Source: Mycobacterium alsense
GTDB taxonomy: Bacteria > Actinomycetota > Actinomycetes > Mycobacteriales > Mycobacteriaceae
DNA length: 64,000 nucleotides
Direction: 5' to 3'
Assembly: GCF_002086635.1 (NCBI RefSeq)
Contig: NZ_MVHD01000029.1
Coordinates: 1 to 64,000 of the forward strand
The position numbers were made by a program, and so were the translations under genes. This document shows, one piece after another, positions 26,467 to 35,265 of this stretch (within the stretch, counting starts at the first letter, position 1; each line of letters starts with the position of its first letter). Under the pieces are notes generated by a model. That model did no database searches and had not been told where the DNA came from. It saw nothing but the letters and a program-made list of their open reading frames with translations.

Positions 26467-27057
26467 TTAGGTGACCGATGCGCCCAGGATGAGCTTGACG
26501 GCCTCGTCGAGCTGTCCGGCGATCTCCTGGTAGCTGACGAACCGGGCGGTCATCAGCGCACCGGCGAACGTCATCTGCAGGGCGGACTTCACCGGGCGCG
26601 GCCACCCGGGCCCCAGCGCGACCCCGATGCGTCGGGACACCTCGTCGCCGATCTGCCCCCGCAGGGGCGTGACCGCCGGATCGTCGGCCATCAGCGCGGT
26701 GCCGCAGGCGGCGGCCAGCTCGGGCTCGTCGGCGACCACCAGGGCCATGTCGCGCAGCGTCGCGCTGACGCGGGACGCGGTCGCGTCGGTGCCGTCGGTG
26801 CCGTCGGCGCCGCCTCCGTGCACCGGCAGGTCGCGCAGCACGCGCAGGTAGACCGCGGCCACCAGCGCGCTCTTCGACGGAAAGTAGGTGTACGCGCTGG
26901 CCGGCGACACCCCCGCGCGGGTCGCCACCGCGCGCATCGTCAGGTTCGCGTACGACGACGCGCGCAGTTCCTCCAGCGCGGCGTCGAGGACTTTGCGGAT
27001 CGTCTGCGCCGGGCGGCGGTCGGAGCGGCGGGCCGGGCCGGCGCCGTTGTCGGGCAC
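26467..27057 (-). CDS. TetR family transcriptional regulator
   Basis: 196 residues. The HTH lies around 40-63 (MRAVATRAGVSPASAYTYF). A Gly/Asp/Thr repeat (GADGTDGTDAT, near 85) interrupts the first helices of the ligand domain and looks like a small in-frame expansion. It is divergent from a methyltransferase gene whose start is 47 bp away, so that gene may be its target. Confidence 0.9.
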   Translation of the reverse strand: MPDNGAGPARRSDRRPAQTIRKVLDAALEELRASSYANLTMRAVATRAGVSPASAYTYFPSKSALVAAVYLRVLRDLPVHGGGADGTDGTDATASRVSATLRDMALVVADEPELAAACGTALMADDPAVTPLRGQIGDEVSRRIGVALGPGWPRPVKSALQMTFAGALMTARFVSYQEIAGQLDEAVKLILGASVT

Positions 27058-27104
27058 CGGCTCAGTGTAGAAACGGATCGAGTGGCCGAGCGGAGGTGGC
27101 GCCT

Positions 27105-27638
27105 GTGGCGGAGGAGGACCGGCGCCGCTGGGACGAGCGGCATGCCACGCGGGCGCCGGCGGGGGCGGTGGAGGCCTTCCTGGCGCGCCACGCGTCGGTG
27201 TTTCCGCCGGCGGGCCTCGCGCTCGATCTGGCCTGCGGGCAGGGGCTGGGCGCGGTGTGGCTGGCCCGCCGCGGCTTGGACGTGTCGGGGTATGACGTGT
27301 CCGCGGTGGCCATCGGCCGGGCCCGCGAGTCGGCCCGCCTCGCGGGCGTCGGCGAGCGCTGCCGCTTCGAGGTCTTCGATCTCGACGACGGCCTGCCCCC
27401 CGGGCCGCCCGCCGACGTCATCCTCTGCCACATGTTTCGGGACCCGCGCCTCGACCGCGCGATCGTGGAACGCCTGGCGCCGGGCGGGCTGCTGGCGATC
27501 GCGGCGCTCAGCGAGGTCGGGGCCGCGCCGGGACCGTTCCGCGCGGCGCCCGGCGAACTGCGCACCGCGTTCGCCGAACTCGAACGGGTCGCCGACGGGG
27601 AGGGCGACGGGCAGGCGTGGTTGCTGGCGCGGCGCTGA
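27105..27638 (+). CDS. Class I SAM-dependent methyltransferase
   Basis: 177 residues. SAM motif I is LDLACGQGLGAVWLA, followed by the acidic VSGYDVS that binds the SAM ribose. The later segment APGGLLAIA fits a Methyltransf_25/TehB-like protein. I chose the GTG at 27105 because GGAGG (27092-27096) is well spaced for it; a GTG at 27096 overlaps that site. The substrate is unknown. Confidence 0.85.
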   Translation: MAEEDRRRWDERHATRAPAGAVEAFLARHASVFPPAGLALDLACGQGLGAVWLARRGLDVSGYDVSAVAIGRARESARLAGVGERCRFEVFDLDDGLPPGPPADVILCHMFRDPRLDRAIVERLAPGGLLAIAALSEVGAAPGPFRAAPGELRTAFAELERVADGEGDGQAWLLARR

Positions 27639-27715
27639 CGGTCGCCTCGCGGCCGACCGTTCGCGATCGAGCCTGCGCTCGTCGCGGGCTCGAAACCCCG
27701 GTAGTGTCCCCGAGC

Positions 27716-28552
27716 ATGGAGCGCCGCGTGCTCGAAGCGATCATCTATGAACGCGAACCGCCGATTGCGCGGATCATCCTGAACCGGGTCGACAAGGCCA
27801 ACACCAAGGACGCCGTGTTGGTCACCGAGGTCGACGACTGCCTGCACGAGGCCGACCGCGACAAGGAGATCAAGGTCGTCATCCTCAAGGCGAACGGCAA
27901 GGGCTTCTGCGGCGGGCACGTGGCCCGCTGGGCCCCGGAGGAAAACCCCTACCCGGACTTCGGCAACACCTTCGAGGAGCTGTACAAGGGCACCGCCGAC
28001 CTCTTCCTGTGGCCGACGCTGTACCTGTGGGAGTTCCCCAAGCCGACCATCTCGCAGATCCACGGCTACTGCATGGGCGGGGGGATTTACCTGGGCCTGC
28101 TCACCGATTTCTGCGTCGCCTCCGAGGACGCGTATTTCCAGATGCCGCTGGCCCAAAGCCTCGGCGAGCCCGGCGGGCACACCATGATCGAGCCGTGGCT
28201 GCTGATGAACTGGCACCGCACCATGGACTGGCTGCTGCTGGCGCCGACGCTGTCCGCGCAGCAGGCGCTCGACTGGGGCCTGCTCAACAGGGTGGTGCCG
28301 CGCGAAGACCTGGAAAGCACCGTCGAGGAGATGGCGCGCAAGATCGCCCAGATCCCGCTGACCACGCTGATGGCGGTGAAGAACAACGTCAAGCGGGCCT
28401 GGGAGCTGATGGGGATGCGCGTCCACCTTCAGGTCAGCCACATCCTGACCAACATGGTTGGCGCCGCCTCCGACGTTCAGGCGCGGCGGGCGGAGCTCAT
28501 AGAATCGGGAATGAAGCCACGCGATTTCGTCGGCCGCGACGAGACCTCGTAG
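27716..28552 (+). CDS. Enoyl-CoA hydratase/isomerase family protein
   Basis: 278 residues with a crotonase fold. The oxyanion-hole segments are KANGKGFCGGH (about 59-69) and GYCMGGGIYLG, where backbone NH groups bind the thioester carbonyl. It resembles the protein at 33127 along its length (for example KRAWELMGMRVH in both). The residues at the usual catalytic Glu positions (GEPGGHTMIE) differ from mitochondrial hydratase, so isomerase or hydrolase chemistry is possible. It converges with the KstD-like gene and opens the catabolic island. Confidence 0.88.
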   Translation: MERRVLEAIIYEREPPIARIILNRVDKANTKDAVLVTEVDDCLHEADRDKEIKVVILKANGKGFCGGHVARWAPEENPYPDFGNTFEELYKGTADLFLWPTLYLWEFPKPTISQIHGYCMGGGIYLGLLTDFCVASEDAYFQMPLAQSLGEPGGHTMIEPWLLMNWHRTMDWLLLAPTLSAQQALDWGLLNRVVPREDLESTVEEMARKIAQIPLTTLMAVKNNVKRAWELMGMRVHLQVSHILTNMVGAASDVQARRAELIESGMKPRDFVGRDETS

Positions 28553-28572
28553 CGCGCCTCCCGCGCTCGCTG

Positions 28573-30243
28573 TTACCTGCCGGCGGCGTGCCGGGCCGCG
28601 ACGTAACCGAACACCATCGAATTGGCGATGCTCGCGCCCGCACCCGGATACGTGCGGCCCATCACCGTCGCGGTGGTGTTGCCGGTGGCGTACAGGCCCT
28701 CGATCACCAGGTCCTGTTCGTCGAGGACCTGGGCGTGTTCGTTGGTGAGGACCCCGCCGCACGTGCCGACGTCGGCCGGGAAGACCCGCGTCGCGTAGTA
28801 CGGTGCGCGGCCGAGCGGGCCGACGGCGGCGTTCGGGCGATGGCCGGGGTCGCCGAGGCAGTCGTTGTAGGCCGACTGGCCGCGCCCGTAGTCGGGGTCG
28901 AGGCCCTTGACCGCGAACCGGTTGAACCGTGCGATGGTGTTCGCGAGTTCGTCGGCGGGAACGTCGATCTCGCGCGCGAGGTCGGGGATGCTGTCGCCGT
29001 GCTTGACGGCGCCGCCCTCGACGAGCTGGCGCGGCAGGCGCCGCTTGAACGGGTTGGTGCCGGCCACGTAGCGGCGCACGTACCCGTCGTCGAAGACCAT
29101 CCAGCACGGCACCGCCTTGTTGGCGTACATCGCCTTGCCGACTTCGACGTAGGAGTTGGACTCGTTGCAGAACCGCCGCCCCGTCGAGTCGACGTAGATG
29201 GCGCCGGGGCGCTGGCGCCCGGAACCAAGCGAGGCGGCCGCGGCGCCGCCGTTGGCGATGAAAACGGAAGGCAGCCACCAGGCCTCGTCCAGCAGGTCGG
29301 TCTTGGCGCCCAGGCGCATGGCGGCCTGCAGCGCCTCGCCGGTGTCTCCGGCGTTGGCGATCGACCACTGGCCCTCGTTGGGCTGGTCGCCGCTGTAGCG
29401 GCGGCGCATCTCCCTGTTGTGGCTGAATCCGCCCGCCGCCAGCAGGACTCCCTTGCGGGCCGCCACGTTCAGCGACGCGCCGCCGCGGGTAACGCGGGCG
29501 CCGACGACGCGGCCGTCCTCGACGACGAGGTCGTCCAGCGCCGCGCCCGTCCACAGCGGCGGCTGCCCGTCGCTCAGGTCGATGAGCGCCTTGAGCAGCT
29601 GGCCGATGAGCGAGGAGCCGTTGGTGAGGATCTGGCGGCGACGGGCCCGCGCGGCGGCGGTGCGCAGGAACACCTTGGTGGCGACCGCGAACGCGCGCGG
29701 GGAACGGTTGTAGTACTGCACCGAACGCAGTTCGTTGGTCAGCATCACATACCCGTAGTTGCGGGCCAACGGCGGCTGCACCTTGTCGCTCCAGTCACCC
29801 AGCTGCGCGGCGTCGAAGGGGACACCCTCGATCGCGCGGCCGGATTCGTTGCCGCCCTTGTGGTTCGGGTAGTAGTCGCTCCACCCGTCGCAACGGACCA
29901 GCCGCACGCCCTTGCGGATCAGGAAGTTGATCATCGCGTAGCCCGCGGTGAGGAACGCCTCGCGGCGCGCGGGCGAGGACGCCGCGCCGATGTCGCCGAC
30001 CACGTCGGCCAGGTAAGCCAGCCCGTCCTCGTGCGAGTCGGCGACGCCCTCGGCGCGCATCAGGGGGTTGTTGGGCAGCCAGACGATGCCGCCCGAAAGC
30101 CCCGTCGACCCACCGACCAGCGCCTGCTTCTCGAGGATCAGCGGCTCCAGCCCGCAATCGAGCGCGGCCAGCCCGGCCACCATGCCGCCGCCGCCGCTGC
30201 CCGCGACGAGCAGGTCCACGGAGCGGTCCCACCGCGTGGTCAT
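28573..30243 (-). CDS. FAD-dependent 3-ketosteroid-dehydrogenase-like flavoprotein (KstD/fumarate-reductase family)
   Basis: 556 residues. The N-terminal FAD motif VAGSGGGGMVAGLAA is followed by EKQALVGGSTGLSGG. The C-terminal GLYATGNTTATVMGRTYPGAG is characteristic of the KstD branch, which inserts a 1,2 double bond in 3-ketosteroids. Related enzymes act on other cyclic ketones, so a steroid substrate is not proven. The start overlaps the stop of the Rieske oxygenase gene by four bases. The two enzymes probably act in sequence on one ring system. Confidence 0.88.
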   Translation of the reverse strand: MTTRWDRSVDLLVAGSGGGGMVAGLAALDCGLEPLILEKQALVGGSTGLSGGIVWLPNNPLMRAEGVADSHEDGLAYLADVVGDIGAASSPARREAFLTAGYAMINFLIRKGVRLVRCDGWSDYYPNHKGGNESGRAIEGVPFDAAQLGDWSDKVQPPLARNYGYVMLTNELRSVQYYNRSPRAFAVATKVFLRTAAARARRRQILTNGSSLIGQLLKALIDLSDGQPPLWTGAALDDLVVEDGRVVGARVTRGGASLNVAARKGVLLAAGGFSHNREMRRRYSGDQPNEGQWSIANAGDTGEALQAAMRLGAKTDLLDEAWWLPSVFIANGGAAAASLGSGRQRPGAIYVDSTGRRFCNESNSYVEVGKAMYANKAVPCWMVFDDGYVRRYVAGTNPFKRRLPRQLVEGGAVKHGDSIPDLAREIDVPADELANTIARFNRFAVKGLDPDYGRGQSAYNDCLGDPGHRPNAAVGPLGRAPYYATRVFPADVGTCGGVLTNEHAQVLDEQDLVIEGLYATGNTTATVMGRTYPGAGASIANSMVFGYVAARHAAGR

Positions 30244-31562
30244 GGCGCCCCCAGCCCCAGGTCGACGATGGGCACGTCGATGGTGGTATTGGTCTTCTGG
30301 ATCGCGGGCACCAGCGCCTCGTACGGCAGGCCGGCGAGGAAGCCGTCGACGACGCGTTCGAAGTTGGAGATCAGGCCCTCGATCCGGCTGGACAGTCGCA
30401 TGTACTCAAATCCCTTGGAGTGCAATCCCCTTTGCTGTCTGGGCAGATTGGAGAAGTCCTGCGCGGGAATCGGGGGCCAGCGCGGGTCGTCGGGCGCCAT
30501 CGGCTCGGGTGGCGTGGGTCTGCCGGTGACCTGGTCGGGCGGGATGCGGGTGAGCGACCAGATCTCGAACAGCGTCTCCTCCGGGGCGAGCGGGCGGATC
30601 CGGTAGGAGGAGGCGCTGCTGTATTGCGGCAGCAGAAAGTAGTGCGGGAAGCAGAAATTGATCGCGTCGACGATGCCGCGGCGGTCCAGCTCGTTGAGGT
30701 CGGGCATGTCGCAGCCCCGGGCCCGGTGCCAGCTGACGATGGCGTCGTTGAGGGCGGTGCGCCAGGTGGCCGTCGCCGCGGCCGGGTCGGCCGGCAACTC
30801 CATGGTCTGCAGGCCCTCGGCGATGCGGACGTCGTTCTCGTGGATCATGCCCCCCATGCCCTCGCCGAGCGTGCGCATGAAGTAGAGGTTGGTCTGGGCC
30901 AGGCCAGGCCGGCGTGTCGTCTCGGGCTGCGAGGACGGCAGCAGCTGCGGGTGGGTCTGCGGGACGTGGTAGCCCTCCATGAACGCCGCGGTCGCCAGCC
31001 GCCAGTTCACCGGAAGCCGGCACGCCTGCCACCATTCGACCCGCAGCGACTCCACCTTCCAGGCGTCGTAGATCGACGCGAACGGCTCGAAGCAGTCCCG
31101 CAGCGGCGGGGCGTCGTCGTCGAGGTTGATCCACGCGCAGCCGCCCCACAGCTCGCACCGGACGGAAACGAGGCGGAGGTCGTCCGGGTCCAGGTTGTGG
31201 TCGTCGAACTCCTCGGGGCGCAGCACGAACGTGTTGCGGCCGTCGATGCCCCAGCACCAGCCGTGGAACGGGCACACGAAGGTGCGCCGGGATCCGTTAC
31301 CCTCCACCAGCTTTACGCCGCGGTGGCGGCAGGCGTTGTGGTAGGCGCGCACGGTTTCGGCGTCCACCCGGACGACGATGACCGATTCGTCGAGGATCTC
31401 GTACTCGACGTAGTCGCCGGGCTTGGGGATCTCCTCGAGCCGGCACGCCATCTGCCACACGCGCGGCCAGAGCCGCTCCTTCTCCAGCGCGAAGAACTCG
31501 GCGTCGTAGTAGCGCTGCTTGGGAATGCGGTCGGCGGTCTGCACCGCCCACGGTACGTTCAT
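30240..31562 (-). CDS. Rieske non-haem iron oxygenase, alpha subunit type
   Basis: 440 residues. The Rieske 2Fe-2S ligands are Cys78, His80, Cys97 and His100. The mononuclear iron site is in the segment FMEGYHVPQTHP of the C-terminal domain. These enzymes hydroxylate or demethylate aromatic or steroid rings (KshA and vanillate demethylase types). No beta subunit, ferredoxin or reductase gene is adjacent, so electrons must come from elsewhere. I chose the ATG at 31562 because GAGG lies six bases upstream; an ATG at 31568 is too close to it. Confidence 0.92.
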   Translation of the reverse strand: MNVPWAVQTADRIPKQRYYDAEFFALEKERLWPRVWQMACRLEEIPKPGDYVEYEILDESVIVVRVDAETVRAYHNACRHRGVKLVEGNGSRRTFVCPFHGWCWGIDGRNTFVLRPEEFDDHNLDPDDLRLVSVRCELWGGCAWINLDDDAPPLRDCFEPFASIYDAWKVESLRVEWWQACRLPVNWRLATAAFMEGYHVPQTHPQLLPSSQPETTRRPGLAQTNLYFMRTLGEGMGGMIHENDVRIAEGLQTMELPADPAAATATWRTALNDAIVSWHRARGCDMPDLNELDRRGIVDAINFCFPHYFLLPQYSSASSYRIRPLAPEETLFEIWSLTRIPPDQVTGRPTPPEPMAPDDPRWPPIPAQDFSNLPRQQRGLHSKGFEYMRLSSRIEGLISNFERVVDGFLAGLPYEALVPAIQKTNTTIDVPIVDLGLGAP

Positions 31563-31574
31563 ACCCATCCTCGT

Positions 31575-33107
31575 TCAGACGATCCGTGACGTGCGTCCCT
31601 GCCAGTAACGCTCGCGGATGCGGCGCTTGTAAAGCTTCCCGTTCGGGTCGCGGGGCAGCTCGGGGTCGAAATCGACTGTGCGCGGGCACTTGTAGCCGGC
31701 CAGGTGAGCCCGGCAGTACGCGATGAGCTCGGCCTCCAGCTCGGGCCCGGGCGCCACGCCGTCGACCGGTTGCACGACGGCCTTGACTTCCTCGCCGAAC
31801 TCCTCGTCGGGCACGCCGAACACCGCGGCGTCGACCAGCTTGGGGTGCATCACCAGCAGGTTCTCGGCCTCCTGGGGGTAGATGTTCACCCCGCCGGAGA
31901 CGATCATGAACGTCGAGCGGTCGGTCAGGTACAGGTACCCGTCGGCGTCGACGTAGCCCATGTCGCCCAGGGAGCGCCAGCCGCGGTCGTTGTAGACCGA
32001 CGCGGTCTTGACCGGGTCCTTGAAGTATTCGAATTCGGGTCCGCCCTCGAAGTAGAGCTCGCCGGACTGCCCGACCGGAAGCTCGCGCCCGTCCTCGCCG
32101 AGAACGTGGACCGGGGACATGGGTATGCCCACCGAACCGGGATGGGCCAACCACTCCTCGGGGCCGATCGTGGTGCCCGCGAACCCCTCTGTCCCGCCGT
32201 AGTATTCGTAAATGATCGGCCCGAACCAGTCCATCATCCGGTGCTTGACGTCGACCGGGCAGGGGGCCGCGGCGTGCATGACGCACCGCAGGCTCGACAC
32301 GTCGTAGCGGCGCCGGACGGCCTCGGGCAACTTGAGCATCCGCACGAACATGGTCGGCACGAACTGGGCGTGGGTGACCCGGTGGGCCTCGATGAGGCGC
32401 AGCACCGCCTCGGCGTCGAACTTGCGCATCAGGATCGACGCGGCGCCAACGCGGTTGACCCCCATGGTGTAGTTCACGCCGGCCGCGTGATACAGCGGTG
32501 CGGGGGACAGGTACACGCTCGACGGGGTCATACCGTACTTGTGGATCAGCGCCATCTCGAGGACCGCCTGGGCCCAGGAGCCGTTGTCGGTGGGCAGCGG
32601 CCGGCGCACCGCCTTGGGCCGCCCGGTGGTGCCCGACGAGTACAGCATCTCGCTGCCGTCGGACTCCGGAAAGTCCCAGCCGGCGGTGGCCAGCGCGTCG
32701 CGATAGGAATCCCAGCCGGGCAGCGACCCGCCGACGCACACCAGGACGTCCAGCCGGGGGTTGGACTCGCGGAGTTTGCCCGCCAGCTCGGCGAACTCGA
32801 AGTCGACGAACAGGGCCCGCGCCTCACAATCCTCCACGATGTACGCGACCTCGTCGACCGTGAGGTGGGTGTTGACCGGCGTGTAGTACAGTCCCGAAAG
32901 CTGGCATCCCCAGGTGATTTCGAGGAATTCCGGCCGGTTGCCGACCAGCAGCGCCACCGCGTCGCCGCGCCGGAGGCCCGCCGCGTGCAGCAGCGCGGCG
33001 ACGCGCCGGCTCCTGCCGTGCAACTCGGCGAAGGAGACGGGGTCGCCGTCCGCGACGACGAGGGCCGGCGAATCCGCGGCCCCGCTCGCGTGGTCGGCGA
33101 TGTTCAC
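31575..33107 (-). CDS. Acyl-CoA synthetase (FadD-type, ANL superfamily)
   Basis: 510 residues. The AMP-binding P-loop is YSSGTTGRPKA (156-166). Later motifs are YEYYGGTEG and GDMGYVDADGYLYLTDR, and the C-terminal catalytic lysine lies in PNGKLYKR. All ANL core motifs are intact. It activates a carboxylic acid to its CoA thioester and probably starts the island's pathway. It is 12 bp upstream of the Rieske gene and 19 bp downstream of an enoyl-CoA hydratase gene. Confidence 0.93.
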   Translation of the reverse strand: MNIADHASGAADSPALVVADGDPVSFAELHGRSRRVAALLHAAGLRRGDAVALLVGNRPEFLEITWGCQLSGLYYTPVNTHLTVDEVAYIVEDCEARALFVDFEFAELAGKLRESNPRLDVLVCVGGSLPGWDSYRDALATAGWDFPESDGSEMLYSSGTTGRPKAVRRPLPTDNGSWAQAVLEMALIHKYGMTPSSVYLSPAPLYHAAGVNYTMGVNRVGAASILMRKFDAEAVLRLIEAHRVTHAQFVPTMFVRMLKLPEAVRRRYDVSSLRCVMHAAAPCPVDVKHRMMDWFGPIIYEYYGGTEGFAGTTIGPEEWLAHPGSVGIPMSPVHVLGEDGRELPVGQSGELYFEGGPEFEYFKDPVKTASVYNDRGWRSLGDMGYVDADGYLYLTDRSTFMIVSGGVNIYPQEAENLLVMHPKLVDAAVFGVPDEEFGEEVKAVVQPVDGVAPGPELEAELIAYCRAHLAGYKCPRTVDFDPELPRDPNGKLYKRRIRERYWQGRTSRIV

Positions 33108-33126
33108 CCGTAAGTCCCCGGAAGGC

Positions 33127-33999
33127 TCACGCCGTTGTGCCGCCGTCGGTCTGGGCGGCCGCGGCCGCCTGGCGCCGCGCCTGCTCGGACGGCAGCACCT
33201 TGTCCTTGAACACGGTCTGGATCAGCTGCTGCACGTCCTTGCTGATCGAGGCGAGCGCGACCAGGTCGTTGGAGCTCTGCCAGTGCACGCGCATCCCCAT
33301 CAGTTCCCACGCGCGTTTGAGGTTGGCCTTGGTGGCCAGCAGCGTCGTCAGCGGCGCCTGGGCGATGTGGCGGGCGATCGCCTCGACGCGGGCGTCCAGT
33401 TGGTCGCGGGGGACCACCTCGTTGACCAGGCCGACCTCCAGCGCCCGCTGCGCGTCGATGACCTCGGCCAGGTACAGGTAGTAGGCCGCGCGCCGCCAGT
33501 TCATGAAGATCCATGGCTCGATGGAGCATTCGCCGGAGGGCATGCCGAAGCCCTGCAAGGGCGGGTACGAGAAGTAGGCGTCCTCGGCGGCGATGACGAT
33601 GTCGGTGGTCAGGCCGTAGTGGGTGCCCCCGCCGACGCAGTACCCGTGCACCTGCGCGATGGTCGGCTTGGAGAACTCCCACAGGTTCAGGGTCGGCTTG
33701 ACGAACAGGTCGGTCTGCGGTTTCCACGGCGTGCCCATGACCTTCGCCCCCTCGACGAACGACGGGTAGTCGACGGCGTTGTTGCCGATCGCGTGCCCCG
33801 AGCAGAAGCCCTTGCCGTTGGCCTTGAGGACCAGCACCTTGATGTCGTAGTCGCGGTCGGCGTCGAGCAGCGCGGCGTCGACTTCCTCGGCCAGCTTCTG
33901 GTCCTGGGCGTTGGCCTTCTCGGGCCAGTTCAGCGTGACCCGGGCGATCGGGCCCTCCTTTTCGTAGATGATTCTTTCGCGGGTCTCGTTGAGGTCCAT
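33127..33999 (-). CDS. Enoyl-CoA hydratase/isomerase family protein
   Basis: 290 residues with a crotonase fold. Oxyanion-hole segments are KANGKGFCSGH and GYCVGGGTHYG. The C-terminus is an Ala/Gln-rich tail beyond the fold. It is a paralogue of the protein at 27716; the two flank the KstD/Rieske/FadD block on opposite strands. GGAAAGG upstream supports the ATG at 33999. It lies 18 bp after the lipoyl-carrier gene, in the same operon. Confidence 0.9.
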   Translation of the reverse strand: MDLNETRERIIYEKEGPIARVTLNWPEKANAQDQKLAEEVDAALLDADRDYDIKVLVLKANGKGFCSGHAIGNNAVDYPSFVEGAKVMGTPWKPQTDLFVKPTLNLWEFSKPTIAQVHGYCVGGGTHYGLTTDIVIAAEDAYFSYPPLQGFGMPSGECSIEPWIFMNWRRAAYYLYLAEVIDAQRALEVGLVNEVVPRDQLDARVEAIARHIAQAPLTTLLATKANLKRAWELMGMRVHWQSSNDLVALASISKDVQQLIQTVFKDKVLPSEQARRQAAAAAQTDGGTTA

Positions 34000-34017
34000 G
34001 CGCGTTGCCTTTCCGGT

Positions 34018-34254
34018 TTATGAAGTGATGACGCCGATTTCGGCGCCGATGTCGTAGGTGGTCCCCACCCGTCCCGTCCATTGCACGATGCCCGACGCCC
34101 CGGCCTCGATCTCCTGTTCCGCCTTCTCGGTGGCGATCACGTAGATCGGCGTGCCTTCCTCGACGCGTTCGCCGGCGTCGACGAGAAGGCCGGTGAGTTC
34201 GGCTTCCGAGACGGCCACCGACACCCGCGGAATGCGGATCACGAAGTCAGCCAC
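34018..34254 (-). CDS. Stand-alone lipoyl (biotinyl_lipoyl) domain carrier protein
   Basis: 78 residues, exactly one lipoyl domain. The swinging-arm lysine is Lys44 in ATEKAEQE. There is no peripheral-subunit-binding domain and no acyltransferase domain, both of which a normal E2 has. It probably accepts an acyl group from the E1 alpha/beta enzyme encoded just upstream. The GTG start overlaps the E1 beta stop by eight bases, so the two are coupled. Confidence 0.9.
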   Translation of the reverse strand: MADFVIRIPRVSVAVSEAELTGLLVDAGERVEEGTPIYVIATEKAEQEIEAGASGIVQWTGRVGTTYDIGAEIGVITS

Positions 34255-35251
34255 GCACTTTGGCCCTTCGTGTCGACAGGGTGCGTTGCGCGGCGGCGAC
34301 GATGCGCTCCGGTGACGGGTAGACCTGCGCCTCGAGCGCCGCGGCGGCCGGGTTCGGGACGAACCGGGCGCCCACCCGCTCGACCGGCGCGGACACCTCG
34401 CCGAACAATTCGGCCTGCAGGATCGCGGCGATCTCGGCCCCCGGGCCGGCGAACTGCACCGCGTCGTGCACGACCACGGCTCTGGTGGTGCGCCGGACGG
34501 ATTCGAGGATCGTCTCGACGTCGAGCGGCACCAGGGTGCGCAGGTCGACGACCTCGGCGCTGACGCCGTCGGTGGCCAGCGTGTCCGCGGCCGCCAGCGC
34601 GTCGTGCACGCTGCGGCCGTAGCCGATCACCGTGACGTCGGTGCCGGCCCGCTTGATGTCGGCCTGGCCCAACGGAATCGAGAATCCGGGTTCGACGGGC
34701 ACCGGCCCCTTCCTGCCCTGCAGCCGGATCGTCTCGACGAACAGGCAGGGATCGGGGTCGAAGATTGCCGCCGTCAGCAGGCCTTTGCCGTCGCGCGGGG
34801 TGGACGGCACGATGACCTTCATCCCGGGGATGTGCATGAACCAGGCTTCCAGGCTCTGGGAGTGCGTGGCGCCGGTGGCCAGGCCGGCGTAGACCTGGGT
34901 GCGGACGGTGATCGGCGCCGTCGTTCGCCCCGCGGTCATGAACCGCAGCTTGGCGGCGTTGTTGATCATCTGGTCGGCGGCGATGCCGATGAAGTCCATG
35001 ATCATGATCTCGGCGACGGGCAGCATCCCGTCGATCGCCGCGCCGATCGCGGCGCCGACGATCGCGGCCTCGGAGATGGGCGTGTCCAGGACCCGGTCGT
35101 GGCCGTACTTCGTCGACAGCCCCGCGGTCGGCCCGGACGCGCCGGGATCGGCGATGTCCTCGCCCAGCAGGAAGACTCGCTCGTCGGCCTGCAGCGCCTG
35201 GTCGAGCGCGAGGTTCAGCGCCTCGCGCATCGTCATCTCTTGCTCGTCCAT
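34247..35251 (-). CDS. Alpha-ketoacid (or acetoin) dehydrogenase E1 component, beta subunit
   Basis: 334 residues of the transketolase pyrimidine-binding and C-terminal type. The N-terminal FLLGEDIADPG and the DTPISEAAIVG segment carry the Glu that activates thiamine diphosphate. VYAGLATGATHSQSLEAWF is the substrate-entry region typical of acetoin/pyruvate/branched-chain E1 beta. It forms a heterotetramer with the alpha subunit encoded 14 bp upstream. Confidence 0.93.
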   Translation of the reverse strand: MDEQEMTMREALNLALDQALQADERVFLLGEDIADPGASGPTAGLSTKYGHDRVLDTPISEAAIVGAAIGAAIDGMLPVAEIMIMDFIGIAADQMINNAAKLRFMTAGRTTAPITVRTQVYAGLATGATHSQSLEAWFMHIPGMKVIVPSTPRDGKGLLTAAIFDPDPCLFVETIRLQGRKGPVPVEPGFSIPLGQADIKRAGTDVTVIGYGRSVHDALAAADTLATDGVSAEVVDLRTLVPLDVETILESVRRTTRAVVVHDAVQFAGPGAEIAAILQAELFGEVSAPVERVGARFVPNPAAAALEAQVYPSPERIVAAAQRTLSTRRAKVRG

Positions 35252-35265
35252 CAGTCCATGAGTCC

